NCBI GenBank assembly: GCA_951799405.1
Contig: OX637352.1
Location: 15,262,820-15,326,819, forward strand
From: Agapetus fuscipes
Taxonomy: Eukaryota > Arthropoda > Insecta > Trichoptera > Glossosomatidae
Direction of reading: 5' to 3'
Length of the DNA stretch: 64,000 nt
Shown: in pieces, positions 1 through 9,332 of the stretch
Layout: the number at the start of each line of letters is the position of its first letter
Position numbering within the stretch: the first letter of the stretch is position 1
Made by a program: the position numbers and the translations under genes
Notes under the pieces: model-generated
Database searches by the model: none
What the model was told of the DNA's origin: nothing
The model's input: only the letters and a program-made list of their open reading frames with translations

Positions 1-80
1 AAAATAAACACCAACGCGGATGCGCTTAGCAGAATAGAAATTAATATTAATGAAGATAAAACACCCCACTGAGTAGGTCA
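1..80 (+). pseudogene. Ty3/gypsy-type pol remnant (end of RNase H)
   Basis: The first bases translate to NTNADALSRI, which resembles the conserved NxxADALSR motif closing the RNase H domain of Ty3/gypsy polymerases. A stop follows within about 25 codons and no integrase is seen, so this is a short decayed piece cut by the window edge. Confidence 0.5.
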
Positions 81-169
81 GGATCAAAAGAATCCCTTGT
101 TGTCCACGTTGACGGAAGATTTAAAATATCCGTAGAGCTAAAATCGGCAGATGCGGCAAATAAATTAAT

Positions 170-643
170 AAAGATATTTTCAGAGAGCCAGAAATTGAAG
201 GCCTATACCATCATTCAACACAAGCCGCATGGGCCTAATCAGGGGCGTGTCGGCGGACATATCCAAGGCTGATATAATGACGCAGATGCGGGCATCCAAC
301 GGCAGCAAAATCTTCAACAAATTAAAAAAATTCAACGTCTAAATTTCAAAAGTCGAACCAATAATATTGTGAAATGGAAACCCTCCAACACAATTGTAGT
401 AAACTTTGAAGGACAAATTCTACCAAAAATTGCATATCTTTTCTAAACTTATTTTGCGGTAGAAACATATTTCTACCCAACAGTACAATATTACAAGTGC
501 TGCAAATTCGGGCACACAAAGACAGCATGCAGATCCTCGCCTCGCTGTTACAACTGCGGAGAGGAACATGCAGCTGAAAACTGCACAGCAGAGAACAAAA
601 AGTGCCTGAACTGCAAGGGAGAGCACAAAGCCGTAAGTGTTAT
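170..643 (+). pseudogene. Non-LTR retrotransposon ORF1 (gag-like) remnant with CCHC zinc knuckles
   Basis: Translated in shifting frames, this stretch matches the ORF1 layout of I/R1/jockey-group LINEs. A segment reading GVSADISKADI is followed by VVNFEGQILP, then by knuckles starting CCKFGHTKTAC, CYNCGEEHAAENC and CLNCKGEH between about 495 and 635. ORF1 proteins of this kind bind the element RNA. An internal stop lies near 445 and a frame change near 345, so the copy is dead. It ends exactly where the 50-bp tandem array begins. Confidence 0.6.
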
Positions 644-893
644 TCGCGCTTCGACAGATAGTCGAAAAACAGCTGGCTGTAAATAAAAAGGTCTCGCGCT
701 TCGACAGATAGTCGAAAAACAGCTGGCCGTAAATAAAAAGGTCTCGCGCTTCGACAGATAGTCGAAAAACAGCTGGCCGTAAATAAAAAGGTCTCGTGCT
801 TCGACAGATAGTCGAAAAACAGCTGGCCGTAAATAAAAAGGTCTCGCGCTTCGACAGATAGTCGAAAAACAGCTGGCCGTAAATAAAAAGGTC
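644..893 (+). repeat. Five tandem copies of a 50-bp unit derived from reverse-transcriptase coding sequence
   Basis: A 50-bp unit beginning TCGCGCTTCGACAG repeats five times with one or two substitutions. Each unit contains a perfect hairpin, TTCGAC-AGATA-GTCGAA. The unit's last part reads QLAVNKKV, and in the final copy this runs in frame into YAAFVDLEKAFD of the following RT, so the unit is an amplified piece of the RT gene. Fifty is not a multiple of three, so the array destroys the frame. Confidence 0.9.
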
Positions 894-1318
894 TACGCGG
901 CTTTCGTAGATCTTGAGAAAGCCTTCGACTCGGTGGATAGAAGTATGATGTGGTGTGTGCTTGAGAGGTATGGTGTGAACAAAGCACTTCTGAACGCGAT
1001 ACGCGCCATCTATCTAAATAGCAGGGCGTGTGTCAGGGTGGATGGAGAATACAGCGAGTATTTTAATGTGTACAAGGGTGTGAGACAGGGTTGCATAATG
1101 AGCCCATGGTTATTCAATATAATCATGGATCATTGTGTTAAACAAGCGAATCTGGAAGGGCATGGCATACAGATTGGAGAGAAAAAAGTCGGAGTTCTGC
1201 TTTATGCTGATGACGCAGTATTAATTGCTGATTCAGCAGCGGAACTTCAGGCAATGCTCTCTAGTCTGAACCATGCTCTGTGTGTGAACAAGTTGAAAAT
1301 TAATGCACCCCTAGCGGA
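876..1318 (+). pseudogene. LINE reverse transcriptase fragment (RTE-like)
   Basis: The frame starts inside the last tandem unit and reads AFVDLEKAFDSVDR, then GVRQGCIMSPWLFN and LLYADDAVLIAD. These are RT motifs of the fingers and palm, with the catalytic YADD present near 1204. The frame ends soon after in unrelated sequence, with no thumb or C-terminal region. The GVRQGC box suggests an RTE-related clade. The minus- and plus-strand C-terminal fragments at 38.8, 48.1 and 55.3 kb could belong to the same family, but no overlap exists to test this. Confidence 0.75.
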
Positions 1319-1403
1319 ATGGCGACAGAGTTACAGTTACAGTACAGTTACGTGCCTTACACCAACTTAGACAAAGTCATGAGACAGTAGAAAGATTTTA
1401 CTC

Positions 1404-2010
1404 TCAACTTTGAATAATAATGCAGAGCTAAATGAAGAAACTATTGCGAAAATAGCAAAACAAAACTTTTACAAGGATCTCTGTCTAAATGCATTTTTAG
1501 CAGGGTTAAAGGAACCCCTGAGTTCAAGCATATGGTCTATGAAATCCCAGTCCTTGCTCGAAGCATTCAACTTGTGTGGAAGCTCAAAATGTGTACTATT
1601 TGAGAAGTAATTTTAATCAACTAACGAAGCATGAGCAAGTAAAGTTTACGCAAAATAATCCAAAATATAAACAAAGTGATCATCATTCTCGCCACAGTTA
1701 TAGCAATTTCATAAGTAATAATTATCCTAGCAATCAATTTCCTAGTAATAATCACAATAATATCCAATAATATACACATCACATATATACACACAGAATA
1801 ATAATAACTTTAAAAATAATTATAAACCTTTTAATTGTATTCAGCCCAAGACCACCTCACTTCCAAGGCATATCTAATGATATTGGTTTAAACCAAGTCC
1901 ACCAACCAATGGACACATCTAGTGGAAACTCTAGAATATTTCAGAGAAACCCGACTAATGGGATGTTTAACTTAGAAGATCAAAAGAAAAAGATAGCCCC
2001 GATAGAAAAA
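1404..2010 (+). pseudogene. Gypsy-like gag remnant
   Basis: Two overlapping frames read FLAGLKEPLSSSI and then EAQNVYYLRSNF, as in capsid regions of Ty3/gypsy gag, with a frameshift near 1575. Further on another frame gives QPMDTSSGNSR and NGMFNLED, a gag C-terminal pattern. No zinc knuckle or protease is recognisable. The region is AT-rich and broken by stops. Confidence 0.45.
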
Positions 2011-2067
2011 TTTAACTAGATTTGTACTATGAGAGAGACTAGCCACCGACGCTGACAAGCTGACGAT

Positions 2068-2405
2068 GGGAAAAAAAAAAACGCAACTAAGCTACACATA
2101 TAGTGTAACTTCTTGCCGCGTTATCCCCGAAGGGGTCGCATGTGGCGAGTTGAACCTATTTATTTTTACAGGTAAGGGGGCCGGCCTTACGCCAACCACT
2201 TCAGTTGAAGTGGGGGTTTCCCAGCTCCCGAGGGGGCTGGTACTCATTTCTTGTGAAGGCTGAGTAAACCTTGCCGGTATTTTTATTATAGGGTTGGAAA
2301 TAAACACCGAAATAGGAAATCATTTCTGACACCCTCCTCGGTGGGATTCGAACCCGAGCTCACGGGGTAGAATGCAAGCACTCTACCAACTGAGCTATCG
2401 ATGGG
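2068..2405 (-). mobile_element. SINE-B (tRNA-headed SINE), reverse orientation
   Basis: Read on the minus strand, the element starts near 2405 with a tRNA-like head. It has an A-box-like TAGCTCAGTTGGTAGAG and the B-box GGTTCGAATCCCACC. A GC-rich body follows, then a 3' end reading GTAGCTTAGTTGCGTT and an A-rich strand. A near-identical full copy lies at 49.70-50.03 kb. The same unit forms the second half of compound SINEs at 11.3, 31.0 and 59.4 kb. Confidence 0.85.
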
Positions 2406-2407
2406 AG

Positions 2408-3990
2408 CTCTCTGCAAAAGATTTATTTTTTGAAAGTTTATTAATACAGAATTTGAGATTTTTCTGCGTGATAAGGGGAGGGAAACCTATCTTAATCTAA
2501 AAGTGTAAATCGTTGTTTGTGTATCGTTGTGTGTCTTAAATAAATCAATAAATAATTTTGCTTTGTCAAACTGCAAGTAGGTGCCGAAGCGTGCAAAATT
2601 GAATTGTCATTGTGAGAGAATAATAATTGCCTGTGCGTACTCGGTACCTAACTCCTACTCCCAGCTTGTGTGCGTGTGTGCGTTGGTGTGCAGCATGACA
2701 TCGGAGCCGCTGTGTACGTGTGAGTGAGCGTATATACCACTGTTCGACCATACTATTCACATGGGGATAGTACGCGTGTACACACCAACCCAGATAAAGG
2801 GCATTCTTTTGTTGAATAGCCCGTGTGTAAGACTACAAACAAAGGGATGGCCGAACACCATCCTACGGCGACGCGGGAGGAGACCCGGCAAGAGAGGGGG
2901 ACGAAGGCTGTGCTACACAGCGCAGCCAACGGCATCGCTTTTGTCGGCAGAACGGAGTTGCGATGATGACTGTAGTCCCAGCATTCAACCTTCAGTGGCG
3001 CCTCCACCTTCAACCTCGCTCCCAGCTGGCTGCAGAGGAAGACATCATGGAATTGTGGAGAGGGGGGTGACATTAGGATGCTGGAACGCGCGATCGATAT
3101 CCAGCAAAGTAGATGATATAGACAACCTTTGTAAAAGTCATGGCCTTGACATCCTCGCACTGACGGAGACATGGCATGAGAGTCATGATTCAGTTCCCCT
3201 AAGAAGATTACGCGCACTGCGATATGCAACGCTTGAGGAAGCACGGGCAAGGCCGCGTCGTGGAAATGGTATAGAGAGTATCTCTTGGACCAACCACGGC
3301 GGTGTTGCCTTGTTAATGCGATCAGGATTTCGTGTGGAGAAGGTAAAAAATTTCCCCACAAAGTCTTTTGAATGCCTTGTGTGTCATGTGTCCTCCAGTG
3401 CAGCGCTCACCATAGCTGTAGTTTATCGCCCCGGCTCTAAGCCTGTAACGGCTGAGTTTTTCAGGGAGCTTTGAGAACTATTTGAATCATTAGTGACTCG
3501 CAATGAGACGTTTCTGTTGGTCGGGGATGTCAACGTCAGACTTGAGCGTAGAGACGACACAAATAGTGTGGCTCTCACCGCCTTGCTAGCGGACTATGGC
3601 TGCAGACAGTGGGTTAGCGCACCGACTCACGATGCGGGTGGCCTACTGGATGTAGTCATCACCAGAGAGGAGGATGCTCCTTCAAAGACGGAGGTTTGGG
3701 ACGTGTTGACACTCAGATCTGCGGGCGATGGTGCAATCAATTTGGTTCAGCCGCACCGTCAGATCCGTACAAATTTTGGAGACCGTGCTTTCTGTGTTGC
3801 GGGTCCGGTGGAGTGGAACAGACTGCCACCCGGAGTGAAGAACTCCAAATCTATGGGTATATTTCGCGGAGCTCTCAAGACGCACCTTTTCAAAAAGTCT
3901 TATCCGTGATGGGAGAGGGCCCTTGAGGTGTGACACACACAAAAACGGCGCTCTCTTATCATGTGTAATTAAAAATAAATTAGCCTGATA
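2408..3990 (+). pseudogene. L2/CR1-like LINE, internally deleted: endonuclease joined to ORF2 C-terminus
   Basis: Coding sequence runs from 2761 to 3909 with one in-frame stop at about 3472-3474. An AP-endonuclease domain is visible: GCWNARSISSK, LALTETWH, AVVYRPG and FLLVGDVNVRL. Near 3700 it passes directly into LRSAGDGAINLV...FGDRAF...WNRLPP...LKTHLFKK, the extreme C-terminus of L2/CR1-type ORF2. The whole reverse transcriptase is therefore missing, yet the join keeps the frame. The 5' 350 bp may be leader. The 3' end carries a hairpin shared with the SINE-A family. Mobilisation would need proteins from another copy. Confidence 0.75.
3913..3955 (+). other. 3'-terminal hairpin of L2/CR1-like LINE (likely RT recognition structure)
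   Basis: GAGGGCC at 3915-3921 pairs with GGCGCTC at 3947-3953 across a loop, with one G-G mismatch. The same structure appears in SINE-A tails with a C-G pair replaced by T-A. It recurs in other LINE tails at 14.03, 33.90, 37.6 (minus) and 46.19 kb as GCGCC/GGCGC variants. L2/CR1-type reverse transcriptases are known to recognise 3' stem-loops; that role is inferred here. Confidence 0.65.
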
Positions 3991-3997
3991 TATATAA

Positions 3998-5301
3998 AGG
4001 GTGATTTTTTTGAGGTTAGGATTTTCATGCATTAGTATTTGACAGATCACGCGGGATTTCAGACATGGTGTCAAAGAGAAAGATGCTCAGTATGCTTTGA
4101 CATTTCATCATGAATAGACTTACTAACGAGCAACGCTTGCAAATCATTGAATTTTATTACCAAAATCAGTGTTCGGTTCGAAATGTGTTTCGCGCTTTAC
4201 GTCCGATTTATGGTCTACATAATCGACCAAGTGAGCAAACAATTAATGCGATTGTGACCAAGTTTCGCACTCAGTTCACTTTATTGGACATTACACCAAC
4301 CACACGAATGCGTACAGTGCGTACAGAAGAGAATATTGTGTCTGTTTCTGAGAGTGTTGCTGAAGACCGTGAAATGTCGATTCGTCGCCGTTCGCAGCAA
4401 TTGGGTTTGTGTTATTCGACCACATGGAAGATTTTACGCAAAGATCTTGGTGTAAAACCGTATAAAATACAGCTCGTGCAAGAACTGAAGCCGAACGATC
4501 TGCCACAACGTCGAATTTTCAGTGAATGGGCCCTAGAAAAGTTGGCAGAAAATCCGCTTTTTTATCGCCAAATTTTGTTCACCGATGAGGCTCATTTCTG
4601 GTTGAATGGCTACGTAAATAAGCAAAATTGCCGCATTTGGGGTGAAGAGCAACCAGAAGCCGTTCAAGAACTGCCCATGCATCCCGAAAAATGCACTGTT
4701 TGGTGTGGTTTGTACGCTGGTGGAATCATTGGACCGTATTTTTTCAAAGATGCTGTTGGACGCAACGTTACGGTGAATGGCGATCGCTATCGTTCGATGC
4801 TAACAAACTTTTTGTTGCCAAAAATGGAAGAACTGAACTTGGTTGACATGTGGTTTCAACAAGATGGCGCTACATGCCACACAGCTCGCGATTCTATGGC
4901 CATTTTGAGGGAAAACTTCGGAGAACAATTCATCTCAAGAAATGGACCGGTAAGTTGGCCACCAAGATCATGCGATTTGACGCCTTTAGACTATTTTTTG
5001 TGGGGCTACGTCAAGTCTAAAGTCTACAGAAATAAGCCAGCAACTATTCCAGCTTTGGAAGACAACATTTCCGAAGAAATTCGGGCTATTCCGGCCGAAA
5101 TGCTCGAAAAAGTTGCCCAAAATTGGACTTCCCGAATGGACCACCTAAGACGCAGCCGCGGTCAACATTTAAATGAAATTATCTTCAAAAAGTAAATGTC
5201 ATGGACCAATCTAACGTTTCAAATAAAGAACCGATGAGATTTTGCAAATTTTATGCGTTTTTTTTTTAAAAAAAGTTCTCAAGCTCTTAAAAAATCACCC
5301 T
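3998..5301 (+). mobile_element. rosa-type (DD41D) mariner transposon, apparently complete
   Basis: Terminal inverted repeats begin AGGGTGATTTTTT on the left and on the reverse complement of the right end, flanked by TA-rich sequence that allows a TA target duplication. The single gene fills most of the 1.3 kb. The element sits at the very 3' end of the L2-like LINE. Structure and the uninterrupted gene suggest a recent insertion. Confidence 0.85.
4110..5195 (+). CDS. rosa-family (DD41D) mariner transposase
   Basis: A 361-codon uninterrupted frame encodes a Tc1/mariner-superfamily transposase, which cuts the element at its inverted repeats and inserts it at TA. The N-terminal half carries two helix-turn-helix modules (TNEQRLQIIEFYYQNQ, later SIRRRSQQLGLCYSTTWKIL). 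The catalytic triad is D in LFTDEAHF near residue 157, D in FQQDGATCH near 249, and D in LTPLDYFLWGY. Exactly 41 residues separate the second and third, the signature of the rosa/DD41D group. A start at MNRLTNEQR gives normal mariner length. No frameshift or stop was found, so the protein could be active. Confidence 0.9.
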   Translation: MNRLTNEQRLQIIEFYYQNQCSVRNVFRALRPIYGLHNRPSEQTINAIVTKFRTQFTLLDITPTTRMRTVRTEENIVSVSESVAEDREMSIRRRSQQLGLCYSTTWKILRKDLGVKPYKIQLVQELKPNDLPQRRIFSEWALEKLAENPLFYRQILFTDEAHFWLNGYVNKQNCRIWGEEQPEAVQELPMHPEKCTVWCGLYAGGIIGPYFFKDAVGRNVTVNGDRYRSMLTNFLLPKMEELNLVDMWFQQDGATCHTARDSMAILRENFGEQFISRNGPVSWPPRSCDLTPLDYFLWGYVKSKVYRNKPATIPALEDNISEEIRAIPAEMLEKVAQNWTSRMDHLRRSRGQHLNEIIFKK

Positions 5302-5329
5302 ATATATATGCCGATGAAAATTTTCAACG

Positions 5330-5850
5330 TCGTGCTTCGAGAAAGCAGTCGGATACTTAGACTGTAAAAGTCATATCCTTGGTCTGAAATGAATAGTTGG
5401 TTGCAGATGCTGCCGGCTAGGCTGAGAAAGTATCAACATGTTCAAGACAGTGATCTGTCCAAAAAACATGTCATTGACTTTAAAGTCAAACAGTTGACGG
5501 AGTTGAGAGAAAGGTGAATTCAATTCTATGAAAGTAATATGGACATGCTAGCTCAGAACACTGAGTTGTATGAAGAGCTGATGAGCGCAGAACAAAGCAT
5601 TAATGATGTGCTAGCAAAATTTTTGAAATTTAACTTTGATATAGACAAAAATGAAACCGCTGAAAAGTCATCACAGCACGAAAAGTTTCCTAGTCTTAAA
5701 CAAGTTGAAGTTCCCAATTATTTTGTTATAACACGGAATTTGCCAATCTGGGTCTCGCCAGTATGGTCTGAATTTAATATGATAACTAGCATTAAAAGAA
5801 GAAGAACGTTTTTGACGTCTAATATAATTTTGATAATCTAATATACTTCA
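5330..5850 (+). pseudogene. Possible LTR-retrotransposon gag fragment, helical and uncharacterised
   Basis: With a few stops, the frame reads LTELRERWIQFYESN-type text, then MLAQNTELYEELMSAEQS, predicted helical and resembling the N-terminal capsid region of BEL/Pao or gypsy gag. From about 5755 the DNA matches 30460-30535 (shared text such as ATTAAAAGAAGAAGAA), so a dispersed repeat ends here. The assignment to a class is weak. Confidence 0.3.
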
Positions 5851-5854
5851 TAAC

Positions 5855-6910
5855 GGCCGTACAGAAGGCGAAAACAAGCAGCTGGAAAGACTTCTGCCGG
5901 ATTCAAGGCAAGGAAACCATCTGGACAACTGTCAAACGCCTCACCAGCAAAGGAGCAGCCATGCCAACAACCCTAAAGATAGGGAACACACACTGCATGA
6001 ACGCAGCTGACACGGGAATAGCAGTTCTTAATCACTTCTTCATTGAGGATCGTCCCGAGGAAGATGATGCTCAACACAAACAAATAAGAGATACCTGCAA
6101 CGCCGATTCAGAGGGATCAGATGAGCCTCCTTTCACTCTGAAGGAGGTGCTCTCGACACTTAACGAATTCAATGTTTAAAAAGCACCGGGCCCGGATGGC
6201 TTCACAGCCGACATATGCCAACAATTCACGATCGGACACAAAAAATTCATAACTAACGTCATGAATAAATGCCTGGAGCTTAACCATTTTCCGGCCGATT
6301 GGAAAACGTCAAGGGTCATCCTAATTCCAAAACCAGGCAAGGATACGGAACAAATCACCAGTCTGCGTCCAATCGGCTTGATTTCCATATGGGGAAAGCT
6401 CTTGGAAAAACTGACGATCAACCGTGTTCTGTGGCGACTTTATCAAGAATAGAGCCTCAGCAAGAGGCAATTCGGTTTTACCCGCCAAACCTCAGCAGAA
6501 GACGCCTTGAACAAGGTTATCAGGATGATCGAAGCCTCAAGAAACAGCAAAAAGGTATCGATAGTGGTGTCGCTCGTCATCAAGGGGGCATTCGATCATG
6601 CCTGGTGGCCGTTCATTAAAAAACAATTGCAGAAAAGGAACTGCCCTAGGAATATCTTCAGGCTTATTTCTAGCTATTTCACAGACAGGAGGGCCTATAC
6701 AGTGCTAAAAAAGCACCACTCGAGGATGAGTCCAAGGCTCAGCCTGTGGCCCACACCTCTGGAATCTGATAGTGGACGAGCTCTTACAGGAGGATTTCGG
6801 ACAAGAAACTCACGTTCAGGCTTACGCAGATGACATCATCGCAATCTCGTCGAACGAGACCTAAGCTGCCGCTGAGAATTCTGTGAACAGAGCGCTGGAA
6901 AAAATCGCCT
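5855..6910 (+). pseudogene. R1/I-group LINE ORF2 fragment (reverse transcriptase)
   Basis: Successive frames give AAVQKAKTSSW-like text, KAPGPDGFTADIC, IPKPGKDTEQITSLRPIGLIS, FGFTRQTSAEDAL, GAFDHAWWPF, and after a frame change LWNLIVDELL and YADDIIAIS near 6826. These are ordered RT blocks of R1/LOA/I-type elements. Stops near 6178 and 6450 and at least two frameshifts make it inactive. It breaks off near 6910 into unrelated sequence. Confidence 0.75.
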
Positions 6911-7303
6911 TACTCCCTAGGTTAGACATGTTTAAAGTAGCTGTATTCTGGGCAAGAATAATAGCTTTTAATGAAGTATCTCTAGCCAGGTCATACTTTT
7001 ATGTCTGCAGACAGTTTTCACCATCAAGTAGAGAATCAGCTTTAAAAAGCAGAAGAAGTACACGATTTTGCTGATTTTATTGATTGCGTTCAACTAGAAA
7101 ATTCAGAAAAGGTCAATGTGAGGCCAATGGATGTTTCAGATTTTTACAAATATGAAGATCATTCATCTCAATTTAAATTAAAGAAACGAGGGACATACAT
7201 AAACGATATTGTTTGTGTTGAGGTACATAGCAAATTTAAGTCAATTTTTGTCAAAACTTTGATGGAAGTTCAAAAGAAATGGACTTCCTCAAAACAAAGC
7301 TAA
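6911..7303 (+). pseudogene. C-terminal piece of an unnamed transposase-like family (same family as 24.7 and 30.0 kb)
   Basis: From about 7050 a frame reads EVHDFADFIDCVQLEN, then VRPMDVSDFYKYEDHS and YINDIVCVEV, ending in a stop at 7303. This resembles the C-terminal part of an insect and cnidarian protein family whose middle contains a DGCGGQNKN motif, partly preserved here at 30.95 kb. I cannot name the family. It looks like an old dispersed DNA transposon. Confidence 0.35.
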
Positions 7304-7989
7304 TTAAGGTGTATTTAAGTCCCAAAACAACTTTGGCTATTCTAAAAAGAAATATGTAGTTGTCTTTCTATATATTTGAAAGAATTGAAAATATATTTTT
7401 ATTTTTTTTTCCTTCAAATCAGCTGTAAATATGCAAAAAAAACATTTAAAAAATGCTCACTTTCCAACGCGACTCACTTTTTTTTCATGAATATCTCCGT
7501 ACAAATAATATCATTATGTGACAGGGCATTTGTTCAGCTAAATTGAGACGACTTACAATAATTCATTTTATTATTTATTAACTGAGTTTTGAATTTTTTT
7601 GAAAATGTGTTTATGTAATTTTTTTTTGTACTCGTCTTCAGTTCCTCCTTGTAATTTTCCGCAAAAATCACCTCGTGTTCAAGTGAAATAATTAGTTTAA
7701 AACAAAATTGTAAATTTTTCATTTGTCTAACTTAATGCCCTGATTTTTAAAGACTTCTTGTAGTTTTCATTTTTGTAGTTTTATTTTATTTTAAACACAG
7801 ATGCTGCTTGCGTCCCCAATTTGATGTTTAGGCCGACGGAGATGATAAAACAGTTTTCTCGAAGACCGATCGGGGCACATACATACATATGTGTCGGTGG
7901 ATATCAGAATTGGATAAATCCAAAATTGGTAAAAAAATGTTTTTTGTCAAAACACAATTAAAAGTTTAGTTATACATCCTGTCCAACAT
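7304..7989. other. AT-rich non-coding stretch
   Basis: Long A/T runs and no credible frame on either strand. Nothing recognised. Confidence 0.6.
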
Positions 7990-8485
7990 CGCCCCCCCAA
8001 CCCGGTGTAGATCCCTAGCATCCATAAAACTGGTCGACAGAGTGAGAAGTGACCCGCTGCTCCCTGCTTTCAAGGACATCTTCCAGCACCCAAACAAGCG
8101 ACTCAAGTCCAGAAACCCCTTCTGGAAAATTGATGATCGGAGTAGGGATGCTACATTGCAATGGAAGTCCATATGGGAGGAGAAAAGCTTTAAAAACCAC
8201 GAGCTGATCACTCTGCCACACCAGGAGGTCCCAGGGTTTAATCTTGCGAGAAGACTGTGGACGAACTTGAATAGGATCCGAACAGAGCAAGGCCGTTGCA
8301 ACTTCTTGCTCCATAGATGGGGATTAGCTCCATCTCCAGGATGTGACTGTGGGGTGGAGAACCAGACTGTTCGGCACATAGCGGAGGAGTGCCCCATCAG
8401 AAGACACCCTCCTGGCCTGAAAGACCTCCACGAAGCCACGCCAGGAGCAGTGAAGTGGATGGAGGGCTTGGATCTTCGCCTCTGA
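7990..8485 (+). pseudogene. LINE ORF2 C-terminal domain (jockey/RTE-like)
   Basis: A 147-codon frame contains RLWTNLNRIRTEQGRCN, then LLHRWGLAPSPGCDCG and VRHIAEECPIRR. This is the CCHC-like C-terminal module (CxC...H...C) of arthropod LINE ORF2 proteins. It ends naturally in LDLRL and a stop. The RT portion is missing, so this is a 5'-truncated insertion. Confidence 0.75.
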
Positions 8486-9332
8486 CGCGGCCCAACGGCC
8501 AAGTGATTTGCTGTGCTTGCCGGCCATACGCAAAGTAAGTAGTAGTTTTACATAGAACACTTACATATTTCAAAAATGGGAAAATCCAATGTTATACCAC
8601 AGTAATTATTGTCAGAAATTTGATTTTATACCAAAATCGGCTACATCCACTCTGAACTTTTTTTCAAATTCGGCAACATCCGTTACAGCCAATCACGGTG
8701 GCGCATTTTTTCAAAATACCCGACAGTTTGCATTCAACGGTAGTCGTGTTACGAGTTGCTCCTCTAATTTTTGTTGATTCTTTTGATTTGTTTGTCGATT
8801 TGAAATGAGTTCAATACCAAAAACTACTCCTGATAAAGCAAGGAAACGTAATAGTTGTACGGCATCTAAAGAGAAGGCGAAATTGAAGGAAAAACTGTAA
8901 GTAAACAGCACACTTTGTCTTGATTGCTTTCTCGCTTAACGTGTAGTGCTCATCTTTGTGCATACAACTGTGCTATTTTTTTGTTTAAAGAACTTGTGTA
9001 AATAACTTAAAAAAGTGTTTTAATTTTTTTGGTGTTTTAACTTAACTTTTTTGTGAACGCTGACTTTTTGGCTGGTCCTAAAATTTTATTTTTGTTTTAT
9101 CGTGTGCGGACAATCATTCTCTACAAAAAAGTCAGTGAGACGACCCCTCCCGGACCTCTGGTTCGGGAGTTATAGTCAAAAAAACTGTATTTCATACAAT
9201 TTTTTCAAAATTATTTCACACTTGATTCTACCCGCAGCGTTAATTACGACAATAAACAAAACATCTTCTTCTTCTTCTATTGTTTCAAGAGTGGAGTGTC
9301 AAAACTTTGTTTGCTGACTTTTTGTTTACATC
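8486..9332. other. Non-coding; probable LINE leader at right end
   Basis: No supported gene. The sequence just before 9333 may be the 5' untranslated leader of the LINE whose ORF1 starts there. A short duplicated theme (CGGCTACATCC / CGGCAACATCC) occurs near 8638-8680. Confidence 0.4.

Noticed and set aside
644..893. CRISPR array or satellite
   Set aside because: No spacers; units are direct 50-bp tandem duplicates of RT coding sequence.
2335..2405. tRNA gene on the minus strand (A- and B-boxes, clover-leaf-like)
   Set aside because: The head continues into a 340-bp SINE body with copies elsewhere; the acceptor stem is not closed and the element is dispersed, so it is a SINE head rather than a functional tRNA gene. 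The same applies to the other tRNA-like heads.
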